The translations under genes were made by a program, and so were the position numbers. Shown here piece after piece: positions 21,552 through 32,577 of a DNA stretch of 64,000 bases; within the stretch, counting starts at the first letter, position 1, and the number at the start of each line of letters is the position of its first letter. Source of the stretch: Salinisphaera sp. Q1T1-3. Its GTDB lineage: Bacteria > Pseudomonadota > Gammaproteobacteria > Nevskiales > Salinisphaeraceae. The DNA is taken from contig NZ_QZWD01000012.1 of NCBI RefSeq assembly GCF_003602005.1, positions 1 to 64,000 on the forward strand, in the 5' to 3' direction. Under the pieces are notes generated by a model. It worked only from the letters and a program-made list of their open reading frames with translations. It made no database searches and was not told where the DNA came from.

Positions 21552-22732
21552 ACGCCGGACGCGGGCTTGGCAGCGCCCTCGACGCGGATCGGCACGTCCC
21601 GGAAGTGTCGTTTCTGACGGCTGGCCACGCGGCCGACCAGCTGACCGCAGGCCGCATCGATATCGTCGCCACGCGTGCGACGCACCGTCGTGCGCAGACC
21701 GCGGGCGTGCAACAGATCCTGAAATGCCCGGATCACCGACTCCGCGGGGCGGTCATAGCCCGACCCCTCGAACGGGTTGAACGGAATCAGGTTGATCTTG
21801 GCCGGCCGATTGCCCAGCAGACGCACGAGTTCACGGGCATGCTCGGGCTGGTCGTTGACCCCAGCCAGCAGGACATATTCGTAGACGACGTGCGCACGTC
21901 GTTCCTTGCCCTCGATGTAGCGATCGCATGCCGACATCAACTCGGACAACGGATACTTGCGGTTGATGGGCACCAACTCATCGCGCAGATCGTCGTTGGG
22001 GGCATGCAACGAGACAGCCAGCGCCACGTCGACTTCTTCGCGCAGCCGGTCCATGAAAGGCACGAGTCCGCTCGTCGAGACGGTCACACGACGCTTGGAC
22101 AGGCCGAAGCCATAATCGTCGAGCAGGATGCGAATGGCCGGAATCACTTCGCGGTAATTGGCCAGCGGCTCGCCCATGCCCATGAACACGATGTTCGTGA
22201 GTGCCCGTGTCCCATGAACCGCGCCCTGGGCCCGCAGGTCGTGCTCGGCCATCCAGACCTGGCCGATGATCTCGGCCGTGGTCAGGTTGCGATTGAGCCC
22301 CTGCTTGCCAGTGGCACAGAAGGAACAGTCCAGCGCACAGCCGATCTGCGACGAGATGCACAGTGTCGCGCGATCGGCTTCGGGAATATAGACCGCCTCA
22401 ATGGCGTTATCGGGGTCCAGATCCTGGGTGACCGCCAACAACCATTTGCGCGTGCCATCACGGCTGGACTGCTCTCGAATGCGCGTGGGCGGACAGATCT
22501 CGGCGATCTCCGGCAGCCGCTCGCGCAGCTTCTTCGACAGATCGGTCATTTCGCTGAAGTCGGTCACGCCGCGGGCATAGATCCACTGCATGACCTGCTT
22601 GGCCCGAAAGGCCGACTCGCCGTGCCGCTTGAAGAACGACGCCATGGCCTCGCGATCCAGGCCGAACAGGTTCACGCGCGCGGGTCGCCGCGTCGCTCGA
22701 GACTGTCTGGGTTCGGATACAACGTCGCTCAT
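21548..22732 (-). CDS. rlmN: Dual-specificity 23S rRNA/tRNA adenine-C2 methyltransferase RlmN
   Basis: Radical SAM enzyme methylating A2503 of 23S rRNA and A37 of several tRNAs. 394 residues. The CxxxCxxC cluster motif is C132-C136-C139 in [15 protein letters not shown]. The SAM-binding GMGEPLANY and the C-terminal cysteine segment AACGQLVG are present. It lies between ndk and pilW, the usual order, and overlaps pilW by 4 bases. Confidence 0.98.
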   Translation of the reverse strand: MSDVVSEPRQSRATRRPARVNLFGLDREAMASFFKRHGESAFRAKQVMQWIYARGVTDFSEMTDLSKKLRERLPEIAEICPPTRIREQSSRDGTRKWLLAVTQDLDPDNAIEAVYIPEADRATLCISSQIGCALDCSFCATGKQGLNRNLTTAEIIGQVWMAEHDLRAQGAVHGTRALTNIVFMGMGEPLANYREVIPAIRILLDDYGFGLSKRRVTVSTSGLVPFMDRLREEVDVALAVSLHAPNDDLRDELVPINRKYPLSELMSACDRYIEGKERRAHVVYEYVLLAGVNDQPEHARELVRLLGNRPAKINLIPFNPFEGSGYDRPAESVIRAFQDLLHARGLRTTVRRTRGDDIDAACGQLVGRVASRQKRHFRDVPIRVEGAAKPASGV

Positions 22733-22760
22733 GGCATCGCCTCAGCGTGGGCCGGGCTGT

Positions 22761-23186
22761 CTAGCGCGGGCAGAGACCGCCCTGGCCGAAAAAGAACTCG
22801 ATCTCGTCGGCCGCGGTTTCGGGCGCATCCGAACCGTGGACGGCATTGGCGTCGATCGATTCGGCGAAATCGCCGCGAATGGTGCCCGCCTCGGCTTCCT
22901 TCGGATTGGTGGCCCCCATCAGATCACGGTTCTTGGCAATGGCGTCCTCGCCTTCCAGGACCTGAACCATGACCGGGCCGGAAATCATGAACGACACGAG
23001 ATCGTTGAAGAAACCACGCTCGGCGTGCACGGCATAGAACTGCTCGGCCTGCTCGCGCGACAGGTGGATCATGCGCGCGCCCACAATGGCCAGGCCGGCG
23101 TCTTCGAAACGACGATAGATCTCGCCGATCTTGTTCTTGGCGACGGCATCGGGCTTGATGATGGACAGGGTGCGCTCTGCGGCCAT
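22761..23186 (-). CDS. ndk: Nucleoside diphosphate kinase
   Basis: Transfers the terminal phosphate between nucleotides through a phosphohistidine. From the start [15 protein letters not shown] it has 141 residues, standard for Ndk. The active-site H117 is in NAVHGSD, with the following [15 protein letters not shown] conserved. AGGAGATCCC precedes the ATG. First gene of the ndk-rlmN-pilW-rodZ-hisS run. Confidence 0.98.
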   Translation of the reverse strand: MAAERTLSIIKPDAVAKNKIGEIYRRFEDAGLAIVGARMIHLSREQAEQFYAVHAERGFFNDLVSFMISGPVMVQVLEGEDAIAKNRDLMGATNPKEAEAGTIRGDFAESIDANAVHGSDAPETAADEIEFFFGQGGLCPR

Positions 23187-23364
23187 GGGATCTCCTACGG
23201 AACTTGCGGTTGCGATAGATCGCGTGCCGCGGCGTGCACGCGATGTCAAACGCCTATTGTATCGCGGCTGAGGCGTGGGTGTAACCGGGCGCATGGACAC
23301 ACCCCATCGTCGGGACGTTCGGCCTGAAGCAGGACAGCACGACACAGGCGGTTGTCCCGTATCA

Positions 23365-23388
23365 GGCGGTCATCGCGCGATGACCGCC
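23365..23388. terminator. Perfect 24-bp palindrome between ndk and the A-type carrier gene
   Basis: GGCGGTCATC and GATGACCGCC flank a GCGC loop, a 10-bp stem. It lies about 20 bp downstream of the stop of the minus-strand Fe-S carrier gene and is followed by no T-run. It is probably the 3' end structure of that operon. Confidence 0.5.
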
Positions 23389-23409
23389 CCGCCTGCCGGT
23401 CTTCAGGCT

Positions 23410-23769
23410 TCAGACCATGAACGACTCACCGCAGCCACAGGCGTTCTTGGCACGCGGATTGTCGAATCGGAACATGCGATTCAGCCCTTCCGAACGAAAA
23501 TCGACCGTCGTGCCTGCCAGAACGTCCATATGCTTGTGCGCAACGACCACCTTGGCGCCGTCGTGCTCGAAGACATCATCCTCGGCCTCGACTTCGTCGG
23601 CGTAGTCCATGGTGTACATATAGCCGGAACAGCCGGACTTGCGCACGCCCAGGCGCAGGCCGAGGCCATGTCCGCGCTTTTCCAGCTGATGACGGATCCG
23701 TTCGGCGGCCGCTGTCGTGATCGACAGCCCCGCAGTCTGGCTCGCGATGTCTTCGGTGGTTTCGCTCAT
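23410..23769 (-). CDS. A-type iron-sulfur cluster carrier (IscA/ErpA family)
   Basis: Delivers Fe-S clusters to apo-proteins. 119 residues from MSETTEDIASQ. The three conserved ligand cysteines are present: C47 in KSGCSGYMYTMDY, and C111 and C113 in NACGCGESF. Whether it is IscA or ErpA cannot be settled by eye, so no symbol is given. It is the last gene of a run with the IscU-like protein (5-base gap), the cysteine desulfurase, cysE and trmJ. Confidence 0.93.
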   Translation of the reverse strand: MSETTEDIASQTAGLSITTAAAERIRHQLEKRGHGLGLRLGVRKSGCSGYMYTMDYADEVEAEDDVFEHDGAKVVVAHKHMDVLAGTTVDFRSEGLNRMFRFDNPRAKNACGCGESFMV

Positions 23770-23774
23770 AGCTT

Positions 23775-24143
23775 CTATCGTCCCAGATTCGACAAGGCCT
23801 TGGCCAACACATCGATTGCCATGACTGCGGCATAACGCTGTGTTGCGGAAAGACAAAAGGCCTGCTCGATATCGTTCGGCATCAGAGACTGTGCCGATGC
23901 CACGGTCTGGCCGGAAACCCGCGCGCAGAGCCCGTCGAGCACTGCAATCACGACCGGGGGCCCGTAAGCGGCGAAAGCAGCCGTCAATCGACCCTGATCG
24001 TCCACGCGGAGAAAAAGCCGGCCCCGTGCATCCGCACCGGGCGTTTCGATCACAGCATCGGCATGCCACTGGTCGCTGTCAACATCGCAGCGGGCATGGG
24101 CCGGCGCCAGAAAGTGCGCCATGACGGGCGACCGGCCGGTCAT
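23775..24143 (-). CDS. IscU/NifU-like protein lacking the ligand cysteines
   Basis: A 122-residue protein with the outline of an Fe-S scaffold: FLAPAHA near the start, AAFAAYGPPVVIAVLDG, then ATQRYAAVMAIDVLAKAL. In IscU the corresponding places hold the cluster cysteines (YGC, HC); here they are P62 and A105, and the first cysteine position (about 33-42) also has none. Remaining cysteines (C19, C73, C97) are elsewhere. It is therefore unlikely to hold a cluster in the standard way. It overlaps the desulfurase gene by 4 bases and occupies the place of iscU. The family assignment is by pattern only. Confidence 0.65.
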   Translation of the reverse strand: MTGRSPVMAHFLAPAHARCDVDSDQWHADAVIETPGADARGRLFLRVDDQGRLTAAFAAYGPPVVIAVLDGLCARVSGQTVASAQSLMPNDIEQAFCLSATQRYAAVMAIDVLAKALSNLGR

Positions 24144-25330
24144 AGTGCCGCCGCCAGCCGGCGCAGGCGCACGACTTCCGCGATAAAGCGGGCTGCGGCT
24201 GCATCGACACCCGCCTCGTCGGTATCCATACCCAGCGAGAACCGCACGCTGGCCGCGGCATCCCGGGGCGCACAGCCCATCGCGCGCAGAACATAAGACG
24301 ACTGGCCCCGGGCCGCGCTGCACGCCGCGCCGCCGGACACCGCCACCGCCGGCGACCCATGGGCGAGGCCCGTACGCAGCGCCTCGCCGTGCACGCCCTC
24401 GACCGACACATTGAGAAACGGCGCGGCAACACGGGTATCGGTCGGCCCGTTGCGCGTCACGCCGTCAAGAGCCGACAACGCTGCCCACAACCGGTCACGA
24501 AGCCGGCCAAGCGAGGCCTGTCCGGCGGCGCTTTCGGCCTGGGTCGCCGCGACCGCCGCCCCGAAGGCAGCAATCTGATGCGTCGGCAATGTGCCGGCGC
24601 GTCGACCGTTCTGCTGCCCGCCGCCCAGGATCTGCGGTGCCAGCCCGACCCGCGGTCGCTTTCGAACATAGAGCGCGCCGATACCGGGCGGCCCGCCCAG
24701 CTTGTGCGCCGACATCGACATCAACGCGATCGGCGTGGCCGTCACGTCGATCGGCAATCGCCCGAGGCTCTGGGCCGCATCCACATGGAGCGGCACACCG
24801 GCCTCGGCGCAGCGTGCGGCAATCGCCGGAATATCGTGGATCGCGCCGGTCTCGTTATTGACGTGCATGAGGCTGACCAGATCGGCGCCGGCCGCCAGTG
24901 CCGTGTCGAGCGCGCCCGGCGCCAGCATCCCGTCGCCGTCCACGCCGAGCCAGGTCACGGTCACATCCGCCCGTCCGGACAGATGCCGCAACAGATCGCG
25001 TGTGGCGGCGTGCTCGGTCTCGCAGGACACGATATGCAGCGGGCGCTGAGCGATATCCCGACCGCGGGCCGCGAATTCGATGACACCACGGATCGCCAGA
25101 TTCGTTGCCTCGGTCGCCCCGGAGGTCCAGACCAGCGAGCCCGCGGGCGCATTGATGGCCGAGGCCAGGGCCTGTTCAGCGGTCGCGATGTGTGCGGCAG
25201 CCCGCTCTCCCGGACGGTGCAGCGCCGATGGATTGGCACTGGCATCGTCGAAGACCGCGAGCATCGCGGCACGCCCGGCCGCGCCCAGCGGCGTGGTCGC
25301 CGCATGATCGAGATAAATATCGGCGTCCAT
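24140..25330 (-). CDS. Cysteine desulfurase (IscS/NifS family)
   Basis: PLP enzyme releasing sulfur from cysteine for Fe-S clusters and thio-modifications. 396 residues from MDADIYLDHAATTPLG. The PLP lysine is in SMSAHKLGGPPG, the conserved histidine in CETEHAATRD, and the persulfide cysteine probably in SGGAACSAARG. It sits 10 bp after cysE and overlaps the IscU-like gene by 4 bases. iscR, which usually precedes iscS, is absent. Confidence 0.93.
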   Translation of the reverse strand: MDADIYLDHAATTPLGAAGRAAMLAVFDDASANPSALHRPGERAAAHIATAEQALASAINAPAGSLVWTSGATEATNLAIRGVIEFAARGRDIAQRPLHIVSCETEHAATRDLLRHLSGRADVTVTWLGVDGDGMLAPGALDTALAAGADLVSLMHVNNETGAIHDIPAIAARCAEAGVPLHVDAAQSLGRLPIDVTATPIALMSMSAHKLGGPPGIGALYVRKRPRVGLAPQILGGGQQNGRRAGTLPTHQIAAFGAAVAATQAESAAGQASLGRLRDRLWAALSALDGVTRNGPTDTRVAAPFLNVSVEGVHGEALRTGLAHGSPAVAVSGGAACSAARGQSSYVLRAMGCAPRDAAASVRFSLGMDTDEAGVDAAAARFIAEVVRLRRLAAAL

Positions 25331-25340
25331 GACGACCGTC

Positions 25341-26072
25341 TCAGTCCGGTCTGTCGACGTGTTGGGCATCCGCGCCGTCCGCCGACTGCGCCTGCACGCG
25401 TTTTTCGAGCGCATCCTGGCGCCGCTCCAGAGCATCGATATGATCGAGCATGGCATCGATGCCCCGCGAGACCGGGTCCGGCATGTCCTGTGTCACGCCG
25501 TACAGCGAGAAGCCGATACGATCAGCCGTTTCCTGCCGTCGATCCGACGGCGTCGCGTCACGGCATTTGACGAGCTTGGCTGGCACGCCCACGGCCGTGC
25601 AGCCGGCGGGCACTTCCTTGACCACGACAGCATTGGAACCGATGCGGGCACCGCGGCCGACCGTGAACGGTCCGAGCACCTGCGCCCCGGCGCCGACCAC
25701 AACGTCGTCTTCCAGCGTCGGGTGGCGCTTGCCCTCGTTCCAGCTCGTGCCACCGAGCGTCACACCCTGATAGATCGTGCAGTCGTCGCCAATCTCGGTG
25801 GTTTCGCCGATCGTCACACCAAAGCCGTGATCGATGAAGAAACGCCGCCCGATACGGGCCCCGGGATGAATCTCGATGCCCGTCAGCCAGCGTGCCAGAT
25901 GCGCGATCAGACGCGCCGGCCATGGCAGGCCGTGGTGCCAGCACCAGTGCGCGAGACGGTGCCACCACAAGGCGTGCAGTCCGGGATAGGTGAAGATCAC
26001 TTCCCAGACACTGCGCGCGGCCGGGTCGCGCTCGAATATCGCGTCCAGATCCTCTTTGAGCCGTGCGAGCAT
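25341..26072 (-). CDS. cysE: Serine O-acetyltransferase
   Basis: Makes O-acetylserine, the precursor of cysteine. 243 residues. Left-handed beta-helix hexapeptide repeats run through [37 protein letters not shown] and [24 protein letters not shown]. It is the short form without the large N-terminal domain of enterobacterial CysE, and has a C-terminal helical extension with [12 protein letters not shown]. It is placed between trmJ and a cysteine desulfurase, so cysteine production and use are genetically linked. Confidence 0.94.
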   Translation of the reverse strand: MLARLKEDLDAIFERDPAARSVWEVIFTYPGLHALWWHRLAHWCWHHGLPWPARLIAHLARWLTGIEIHPGARIGRRFFIDHGFGVTIGETTEIGDDCTIYQGVTLGGTSWNEGKRHPTLEDDVVVGAGAQVLGPFTVGRGARIGSNAVVVKEVPAGCTAVGVPAKLVKCRDATPSDRRQETADRIGFSLYGVTQDMPDPVSRGIDAMLDHIDALERRQDALEKRVQAQSADGADAQHVDRPD

Positions 26073-26258
26073 ATGGTTTCCAACGCACCGCCCTGCGGTG
26101 CCGTGGCGGCCGATCCGAGGGTCGGGCCCGGTGTGGGTGTTGCCTATGTCGGGCCGGATATCGCCGGATCAAGCCCGACAGACGGATCGACCGTGATTCT
26201 GGTATCGCTCAGCCTACACAAGCCGGCAAGTCCGGGCAGCCGGCACACCGCAACCGAC

Positions 26259-27005
26259 TCACTGGCCTCGCGAGCCGCGGTTGGCACCGCCGCGCGGGTC
26301 CAGCGAGCGCAGCGCGCCGCGCAGGATATTGACCTCCACGCGATCGGGAGCCGCGCGATAGAACAGGCGTCGCAGACGCCGCATCAGCAGCATCGGCTCG
26401 GCCGGATCGAGAAACCCGGACGCTTCGAGCACCGACTGCCAGTGCGAGAACAGGCCTTCCATGTCCGCGCCGGAAACCGGCTCATGCGCGAGCGTGCCGA
26501 CGACATCGGCCCCGGCCGCCATGCGCAGCTCGTAGGCCACGACCTGGACCGCGGCGGCCAGGTTGAGCGAGCTGTAATCGGGATTGGCCGGAATCTGGAG
26601 ATGCAGCTGACAGCGGTCGAGCTCGGCATTGTCCAGGCCGGCACGTTCGCGCCCGAACACGATCGCCACGGGGCCTTCGGTCGCGGCGGCCACCGCACGC
26701 TCTGCAGCCACGCGCGGGTTGACCAACGGCCATTCGGTCCGTCGGGTGCGGGCACTGGTGCCGACTGCCAGTACGCAGTCGGCCAGCGCCTCGTCCAGAT
26801 TCCCGACCACGCGGGCGGCCTCCAGAATATCCTCGGCGCCGGACGCGCGCGCGCTGGCCTCGGGATCGGGATAGCGTTCGGGGGCAACGAGCACGAGATC
26901 CGACAACCCCATGACCTTCATGGCGCGCGCGGCAGCGCCGATGTTGCCGGGGTGCTGGGCACCGACGAGAACGATGCGAAGGCGGGCGAAAGCGGTGTCC
27001 TGCAT
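26259..27005 (-). CDS. trmJ: tRNA (cytidine/uridine-2'-O)-methyltransferase TrmJ
   Basis: SPOUT methyltransferase acting on position 32 of tRNAs. 248 residues from the start MQDTAFARLRIVLVGAQHPGNIG. The SPOUT motifs IVFGRERAGLDNAEL and IPANPDYSSLNLAAAVQVVAYE are clear. The reading frame continues upstream antisense to suhB, but only the part from this ATG is family-like. It is divergent from suhB, as in many gammaproteobacteria. Confidence 0.95.
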   Translation of the reverse strand: MQDTAFARLRIVLVGAQHPGNIGAAARAMKVMGLSDLVLVAPERYPDPEASARASGAEDILEAARVVGNLDEALADCVLAVGTSARTRRTEWPLVNPRVAAERAVAAATEGPVAIVFGRERAGLDNAELDRCQLHLQIPANPDYSSLNLAAAVQVVAYELRMAAGADVVGTLAHEPVSGADMEGLFSHWQSVLEASGFLDPAEPMLLMRRLRRLFYRAAPDRVEVNILRGALRSLDPRGGANRGSRGQ

Positions 27006-27024
27006 GGAAATCCGTGGCAACGAG

Positions 27025-27053
27025 TCGGAATGATCGGGGCGATGCAATATACT
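27025..27053 (+). promoter_or_regulatory. Putative suhB promoter
   Basis: A -10-like TATACT (27048-27053) is preceded after 17 bp by a weak -35-like TCGGAA (27025-27030). The -10 lies 33 bp before the suhB ATG. Confidence 0.4.
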
Positions 27054-27086
27054 CGCCTGCGCTTTCAAAGAACCAGACCCGAAGCC

Positions 27087-27893
27087 ATGGCCAACGTTCA
27101 CCCCCTGACGAGCATCGCGGTCAACGCCGCCCGGCGTGCCGGCGACGTGATTCTGTCGTACTACCGTCGCGGCGAGACCGGCCAGGTGTCGCAGAAGAAC
27201 GAGAACGATTTCGTCACCGATGCCGATCATCAAGCCGAACGCGTGATCATCGACACCATCCGTCGCAGCTATCCCGATCATGCCTTCATCGCCGAGGAAT
27301 CCGGCGAGTCCGGCGATCCGGACACCGCCGAGGCGGTCTGGATCATCGACCCGATCGACGGCACTTCGAACTTCATCCGCGGCATTCCGCATTTCTGTGT
27401 CTCGATCGCCTGCCGGATCAAGGGCGTTATCGAACACGCGGTGATCTACGACCCGATCAAGGACGAACTGTTCACCGCTGATCGCGGCGTCGGCACGATT
27501 CTCGATGGCCGTCGGGTCCGCGTCTCGACGCGGCCGCGCCTGCGCGACGCGGTGCTGGCCACCGGCTTCACCTACGCGCGCTACGAAGACATCACCACGC
27601 GTCTGCCGCTCTACAATCGTCTGCTCTGCGCGAGCGGCGGCATGCGCTGTCTCGGCTCGGCCGCGCTCGGCCTGGCCTATGTCGCCGCCGGCCGACACGA
27701 CGCCTACTGGGAATACGGCCTGGGCCCCTGGGACATGGCCGCTGGCGTGCTGATGGTACGCGCGGCCGGCGGCATCGCCAGCGACGCGGCCGACAACGAC
27801 GCCAACCCGCTGGAGACCGGCAACATCCTGGCAGCCAACGCCAAGATCTACCCGCAGCTGCTCGACAAGATCGCCAAGACCCCGAAGGGCTGA
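27087..27893 (+). CDS. suhB: Inositol-1-monophosphatase family protein SuhB
   Basis: Li-sensitive phosphatase fold; in E. coli SuhB also joins the rRNA antitermination complex. 268 residues from MANVHPLTSIAVNAARRAG. Metal ligands are visible: E70/E71 in FIAEESG, DPIDGTSNF at 88-96 and WDMAAG near the C-terminus. Divergent from trmJ. A strong bidirectional terminator follows. Confidence 0.95.
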   Translation: MANVHPLTSIAVNAARRAGDVILSYYRRGETGQVSQKNENDFVTDADHQAERVIIDTIRRSYPDHAFIAEESGESGDPDTAEAVWIIDPIDGTSNFIRGIPHFCVSIACRIKGVIEHAVIYDPIKDELFTADRGVGTILDGRRVRVSTRPRLRDAVLATGFTYARYEDITTRLPLYNRLLCASGGMRCLGSAALGLAYVAAGRHDAYWEYGLGPWDMAAGVLMVRAAGGIASDAADNDANPLETGNILAANAKIYPQLLDKIAKTPKG

Positions 27894-27956
27894 CCCGCAG
27901 TGCCATGACCGGCACGCGCGGCGCGTGCCACGCGGGCCGGTCGATCAGCCATCCAT

Positions 27957-27987
27957 AAAAAAAGGCCGCCCGATGGGCGGCCTTTTT
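27957..27987. terminator. Bidirectional intrinsic terminator between suhB and secF
   Basis: An 11-bp stem AAAGGCCGCCC (27961-27971) / GGGCGGCCTTT (27975-27985) with a 3-base loop is flanked by seven A on the left and five T on the right. It works in both directions and separates the convergent suhB and secD-secF units. Confidence 0.9.
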
Positions 27988-28025
27988 CGTGGCCAGACAC
28001 CGAATCGGCGCCGGGCAACTGCCGC

Positions 28026-28967
28026 TCAGCGTGTCGCCTTGGCCGCCTTCTCGGCGTCTTCTTCCTTCGGCGGGAACAGATCGTGGGCGTTGATCTTCAG
28101 TGCCAACGCCAGCGCGCTTGCCACGAAGATCGACGAGTACGTCCCGGTGAGAATCCCGACGAGCAGCGCAGCCGCGAACCCGTGGATGACCGGCCCACCC
28201 AGGAAGAAAAGGGCCAGCAACGTCATGATGGTCGTGCCCGAGGTCATGAGCGTTCGTGCCAGCGTCTGGTTGACCGAGGCATTGATCACTTCGGTCGGCG
28301 TGGCCTTGCGCATGCGGCGGAAGTTCTCGCGAATACGATCGAACACCACGATGGTGTCGTTGAGCGAGTAACCCAGCACCGCCAACAGCGCGGCCAGCAC
28401 GGTCAGATCGAAATCCATGTGCGTGAAGGAAAATACGCCCAGGGTGATCAGGATATCGTGCACGAGTGCGGCCACGGCCCCGGCCGCCAGCTTCCAGTGG
28501 AAGCGGAAGATGACGTAAATCAGGATCGCCATCACGGTGTAGAGCAGCGCCAGACCGCCCTTGTTGACCAGATCCTGTCCGACCTGCGGACCGATGAATT
28601 CCACGCTCTGCAGGCTGGCGCCCGACGGGCCGGACTTCTGCAACGCGTTCATGACGTTGTCGCCGACGGTCGCACTCTTTTCGCCGTCCACCGCGGGCAG
28701 CCGGATGAGCGCGGTATCGGCACTGCCGAAGTGCTGGACCGTACGATCGTCGTACCCGGCCTTGTCCAGCGCGTTGCGCACGTCGGGCAGGCTGACCTCG
28801 TTCGGATACTGGACATGCACGACCACACCGCCGGTGAAGTCGATACCGAACGTGAGCTTGCCGATCGCAAGCGATGCAGCCGAGGCCAGCAACAGGACGG
28901 CCGAGATGATGACCGCATAGCGGCCGAAGCTGACGAAATCGATCGATGTGTTCTTGATCAGACGCAT
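28026..28967 (-). CDS. secF: Protein translocase subunit SecF
   Basis: RND-family partner of SecD that uses the proton gradient to aid late export steps. 313 residues with six predicted membrane helices. The N-terminal helix is followed by FGIDFTGGVVVHVQY, the periplasmic P1 segment and VLGYSLNDTIVVFDRIREN in the transmembrane core. It follows secD by 9 bp. Last gene of tgt-yajC-secD-secF. Confidence 0.97.
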   Translation of the reverse strand: MRLIKNTSIDFVSFGRYAVIISAVLLLASAASLAIGKLTFGIDFTGGVVVHVQYPNEVSLPDVRNALDKAGYDDRTVQHFGSADTALIRLPAVDGEKSATVGDNVMNALQKSGPSGASLQSVEFIGPQVGQDLVNKGGLALLYTVMAILIYVIFRFHWKLAAGAVAALVHDILITLGVFSFTHMDFDLTVLAALLAVLGYSLNDTIVVFDRIRENFRRMRKATPTEVINASVNQTLARTLMTSGTTIMTLLALFFLGGPVIHGFAAALLVGILTGTYSSIFVASALALALKINAHDLFPPKEEDAEKAAKATR

Positions 28968-28976
28968 AACAACAAC

Positions 28977-30830
28977 CTAGATCGAGATCTTCTTCAGCCG
29001 CGCCTTGCGACCGTAGATGAGATTGACCACCGCACGGGTCCCGAGGATCGCAGTGAACATCGATGTAACGATGCCCAGGCACAGGGTGACCGCGAAGCCC
29101 TTGATCGGCCCGCTGCCGAAACCGAACAGCATGACGGCCGCAATCAGCGTCGTGATGTTCGCATCGAAGATCGAGGTGAACGCCTTGTCATAACCGATCT
29201 TGATCGCCGACTGCGGTGGACTGCCGGCATCCAGCTCCTCGCGTATGCGTTCGAATATGAGCACGTTGGCATCAACGGCCATGCCGATCGTCAGCACGAT
29301 GCCCGCGATGCCGGGCAGCGTGAGTGTGGCCTGCATCAACGATAGCGCGGCGACCACGAGCACGAGATTCATGAACAGCGCGGCATCCGCGATCAGACCG
29401 AACACCCGGTAATAGATGGCCATGAAGAAGACCACGACCAGAAAGCCGACGATGACCGCGTTACGCCCTTCGGCGATGTTGTCGGCACCGAGGCTCGGCC
29501 CGATCGTGCGCTCCTGAACGATGTTGACCGGCGCGGCCAATGCGCCGGCACGCAGCAACAGCGCCAGATCATGCGCTTCGCCGCGCTCCAGCCCGGTGGT
29601 CTGGAAACGCTTGCCGAACGCACTCTGGATGTTGGCCACGCTGATCACGCGCTGATCGGTGACCGGTTTGGTGACCTTCTTGCCGTCGACGTAATTCGTC
29701 TCGAAGCGGGTCTCGGTGTAGAGCACCGCCATCGGATCGCCGACGTGCGCCGAAGTGACGTTGAACATCTTGCTCGCCGCCTGCCCGTCCAGCGTGACGA
29801 ACACCGCCGGCTGGCTGGTCTGCTGGTCGAAACCCGACGAGGCATCAACGAGCTGGTCACCCGAGGCGATGACGTCATCCTTGAGCAGGATCGGTTGGCC
29901 GTTCTTGGTGTGATACAGCTCCGAGCCGCTGGGCACGTTGCCGGTGCGCTCGGCCTGCTGGGCGTCGTGCGACTGGTCGACCAGTCGGTACTCCAGCGTC
30001 GCCGTCTTGCCCAGCAGGCGCTTGGCCTGAGCCGTGTCCTGTACGCCCGGCAGCTCGACCACGATCCGATCCTGGCCTTGACGCTGGACCAGCGGCTCGG
30101 CCACGCCGAGCTCGTTGACGCGGTTGCGCAGCGTGGTGAGGTTCTGCTCGAGCGCGAACGTCCGGATATCCGTGGCCCGCTTGTCCGTGAGCTTGGCAAC
30201 CAGCGTGTTGTCGGCCTGGGGCGCCGGGCTGAACTCCAGATTGGAGAACTGGCCGGGCAGCGCATTCTGTGCCGCCTGTAAAGACTGCTGGTTCGGGAAG
30301 ACCACACGTACCGAACGGCCGTCCTGATAGGCGCGGCTGTAGCGGATGTTGTTGTCGCGCAGATAGGCCGGCACGTCGCGCGAATAGCGCTGATACGTGT
30401 TGTTGTAGACCGTGTCCATGTCGACCTGGAGCAGGAAATGCACGCCGCCGCGCAGATCCAGACCAAGCGACATGGGCTGAGCACCGATCGCCCGCAGCCA
30501 GGCCGGCGTGGACGGTGCCAGGTTCAGCGCGACCGTGTAATCGTCGCCGAGTTGGCGCTTGAGTACGCCGGCCGCCTTGAGCTGGGCATCGGTACTGGCA
30601 TAGCGCGCCAGCAGACGGCCATCGGTGAGCGACACGCTCTCCGCGCCCATCTGCTGATTGGACAGAATCGTGTCGACACGCTGGACCAGCTGCTGGCTGG
30701 CGCCGCCGCCATCGGCACGCGAGACCTGAACCGCCGGCTGCTCGCCGTAGAGGTTGGGCAAGGCGTACAACACGCCAACCGCGAGGACGACGAGCAACAA
30801 CGCATATTTCCAGATCGGATAACGATTCAT
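28977..30830 (-). CDS. secD: Protein translocase subunit SecD
   Basis: Membrane protein of 617 residues with one N-terminal helix, a large periplasmic region and five C-terminal helices. Hallmarks are LGLDLRGGVHFLLQVD, RVNELGVAEPLVQRQGQDRIVVELPGVQD and the TM4 segment GMAVDANVLIFERIREEL. Works with SecF and YajC at the SecYEG channel. Lies 46 bp downstream of yajC in the standard order. Confidence 0.97.
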   Translation of the reverse strand: MNRYPIWKYALLLVVLAVGVLYALPNLYGEQPAVQVSRADGGGASQQLVQRVDTILSNQQMGAESVSLTDGRLLARYASTDAQLKAAGVLKRQLGDDYTVALNLAPSTPAWLRAIGAQPMSLGLDLRGGVHFLLQVDMDTVYNNTYQRYSRDVPAYLRDNNIRYSRAYQDGRSVRVVFPNQQSLQAAQNALPGQFSNLEFSPAPQADNTLVAKLTDKRATDIRTFALEQNLTTLRNRVNELGVAEPLVQRQGQDRIVVELPGVQDTAQAKRLLGKTATLEYRLVDQSHDAQQAERTGNVPSGSELYHTKNGQPILLKDDVIASGDQLVDASSGFDQQTSQPAVFVTLDGQAASKMFNVTSAHVGDPMAVLYTETRFETNYVDGKKVTKPVTDQRVISVANIQSAFGKRFQTTGLERGEAHDLALLLRAGALAAPVNIVQERTIGPSLGADNIAEGRNAVIVGFLVVVFFMAIYYRVFGLIADAALFMNLVLVVAALSLMQATLTLPGIAGIVLTIGMAVDANVLIFERIREELDAGSPPQSAIKIGYDKAFTSIFDANITTLIAAVMLFGFGSGPIKGFAVTLCLGIVTSMFTAILGTRAVVNLIYGRKARLKKISI

Positions 30831-30876
30831 AACGCCCCGATGGGTGGACAGAAAGCAGGCACGAACAACGCGTCGA

Positions 30877-31206
30877 TCAGAGCGACTCGATCGTGCCCTT
30901 GGGCACGACGCTGGTCACGGAGGATTTCTGAACGCGCACTTCGATGCCGTCGGCGACTTCGACGACAAGGAAATTCTCGCCGACCTGACGGATACGGCCC
31001 GCCAGGCCGCCGGCCGTGACGATCTCGCTCCCCTTGTCCAGGCTTTCCAGCAGCTGCTTGTGTTCCTTCTGGCGCTTCATCTGCGGCCGAATGATCATGA
31101 AATACATGAACACGAAGAACACGACGACCATCAGCACGGTCGGGATGATGCTGCCGCCCTCGGCGCCGCCACTCTGTGCATAGGCGGCCGGAATCAGAAA
31201 ATCCAT
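30877..31206 (-). CDS. yajC: Sec translocon accessory protein YajC
   Basis: Small membrane component of the SecDF-YajC complex. From MDFLIPAAYAQSGG it has 109 residues. One membrane helix (IIPTVLMVVVFFVFMYFMII) is followed by RPQMKRQKEHKQLLESLDKG and the GGLAGRIRQVGENFLVVEVADG domain. Between tgt (182 bp upstream) and secD. Confidence 0.95.
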   Translation of the reverse strand: MDFLIPAAYAQSGGAEGGSIIPTVLMVVVFFVFMYFMIIRPQMKRQKEHKQLLESLDKGSEIVTAGGLAGRIRQVGENFLVVEVADGIEVRVQKSSVTSVVPKGTIESL

Positions 31207-31388
31207 CTTGTTCTGCCCTCGAAGAATGAACGAGACCCGCCGACGCAAACCACCGGGCGGGCAAATCGAGCGCCACAGTATGCCATAGGGTCTATCGCGT
31301 TTCGTATGACACACCGGCCGCCGACGGCCATCGAAACAATGCCGCCACAAGGCCCGCGCCGGGCACCAAGGCGAGCGCCACAGTCGGG

Positions 31389-32567
<1,179 letters not shown>

Positions 32568-32577
32568 TCACGGGCGA

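Noticed and set aside
25329-27086. Long in-frame extension upstream of suhB
   Set aside because: Only the part from ATG 27087 matches SuhB; the extension is antisense to cysE and trmJ.
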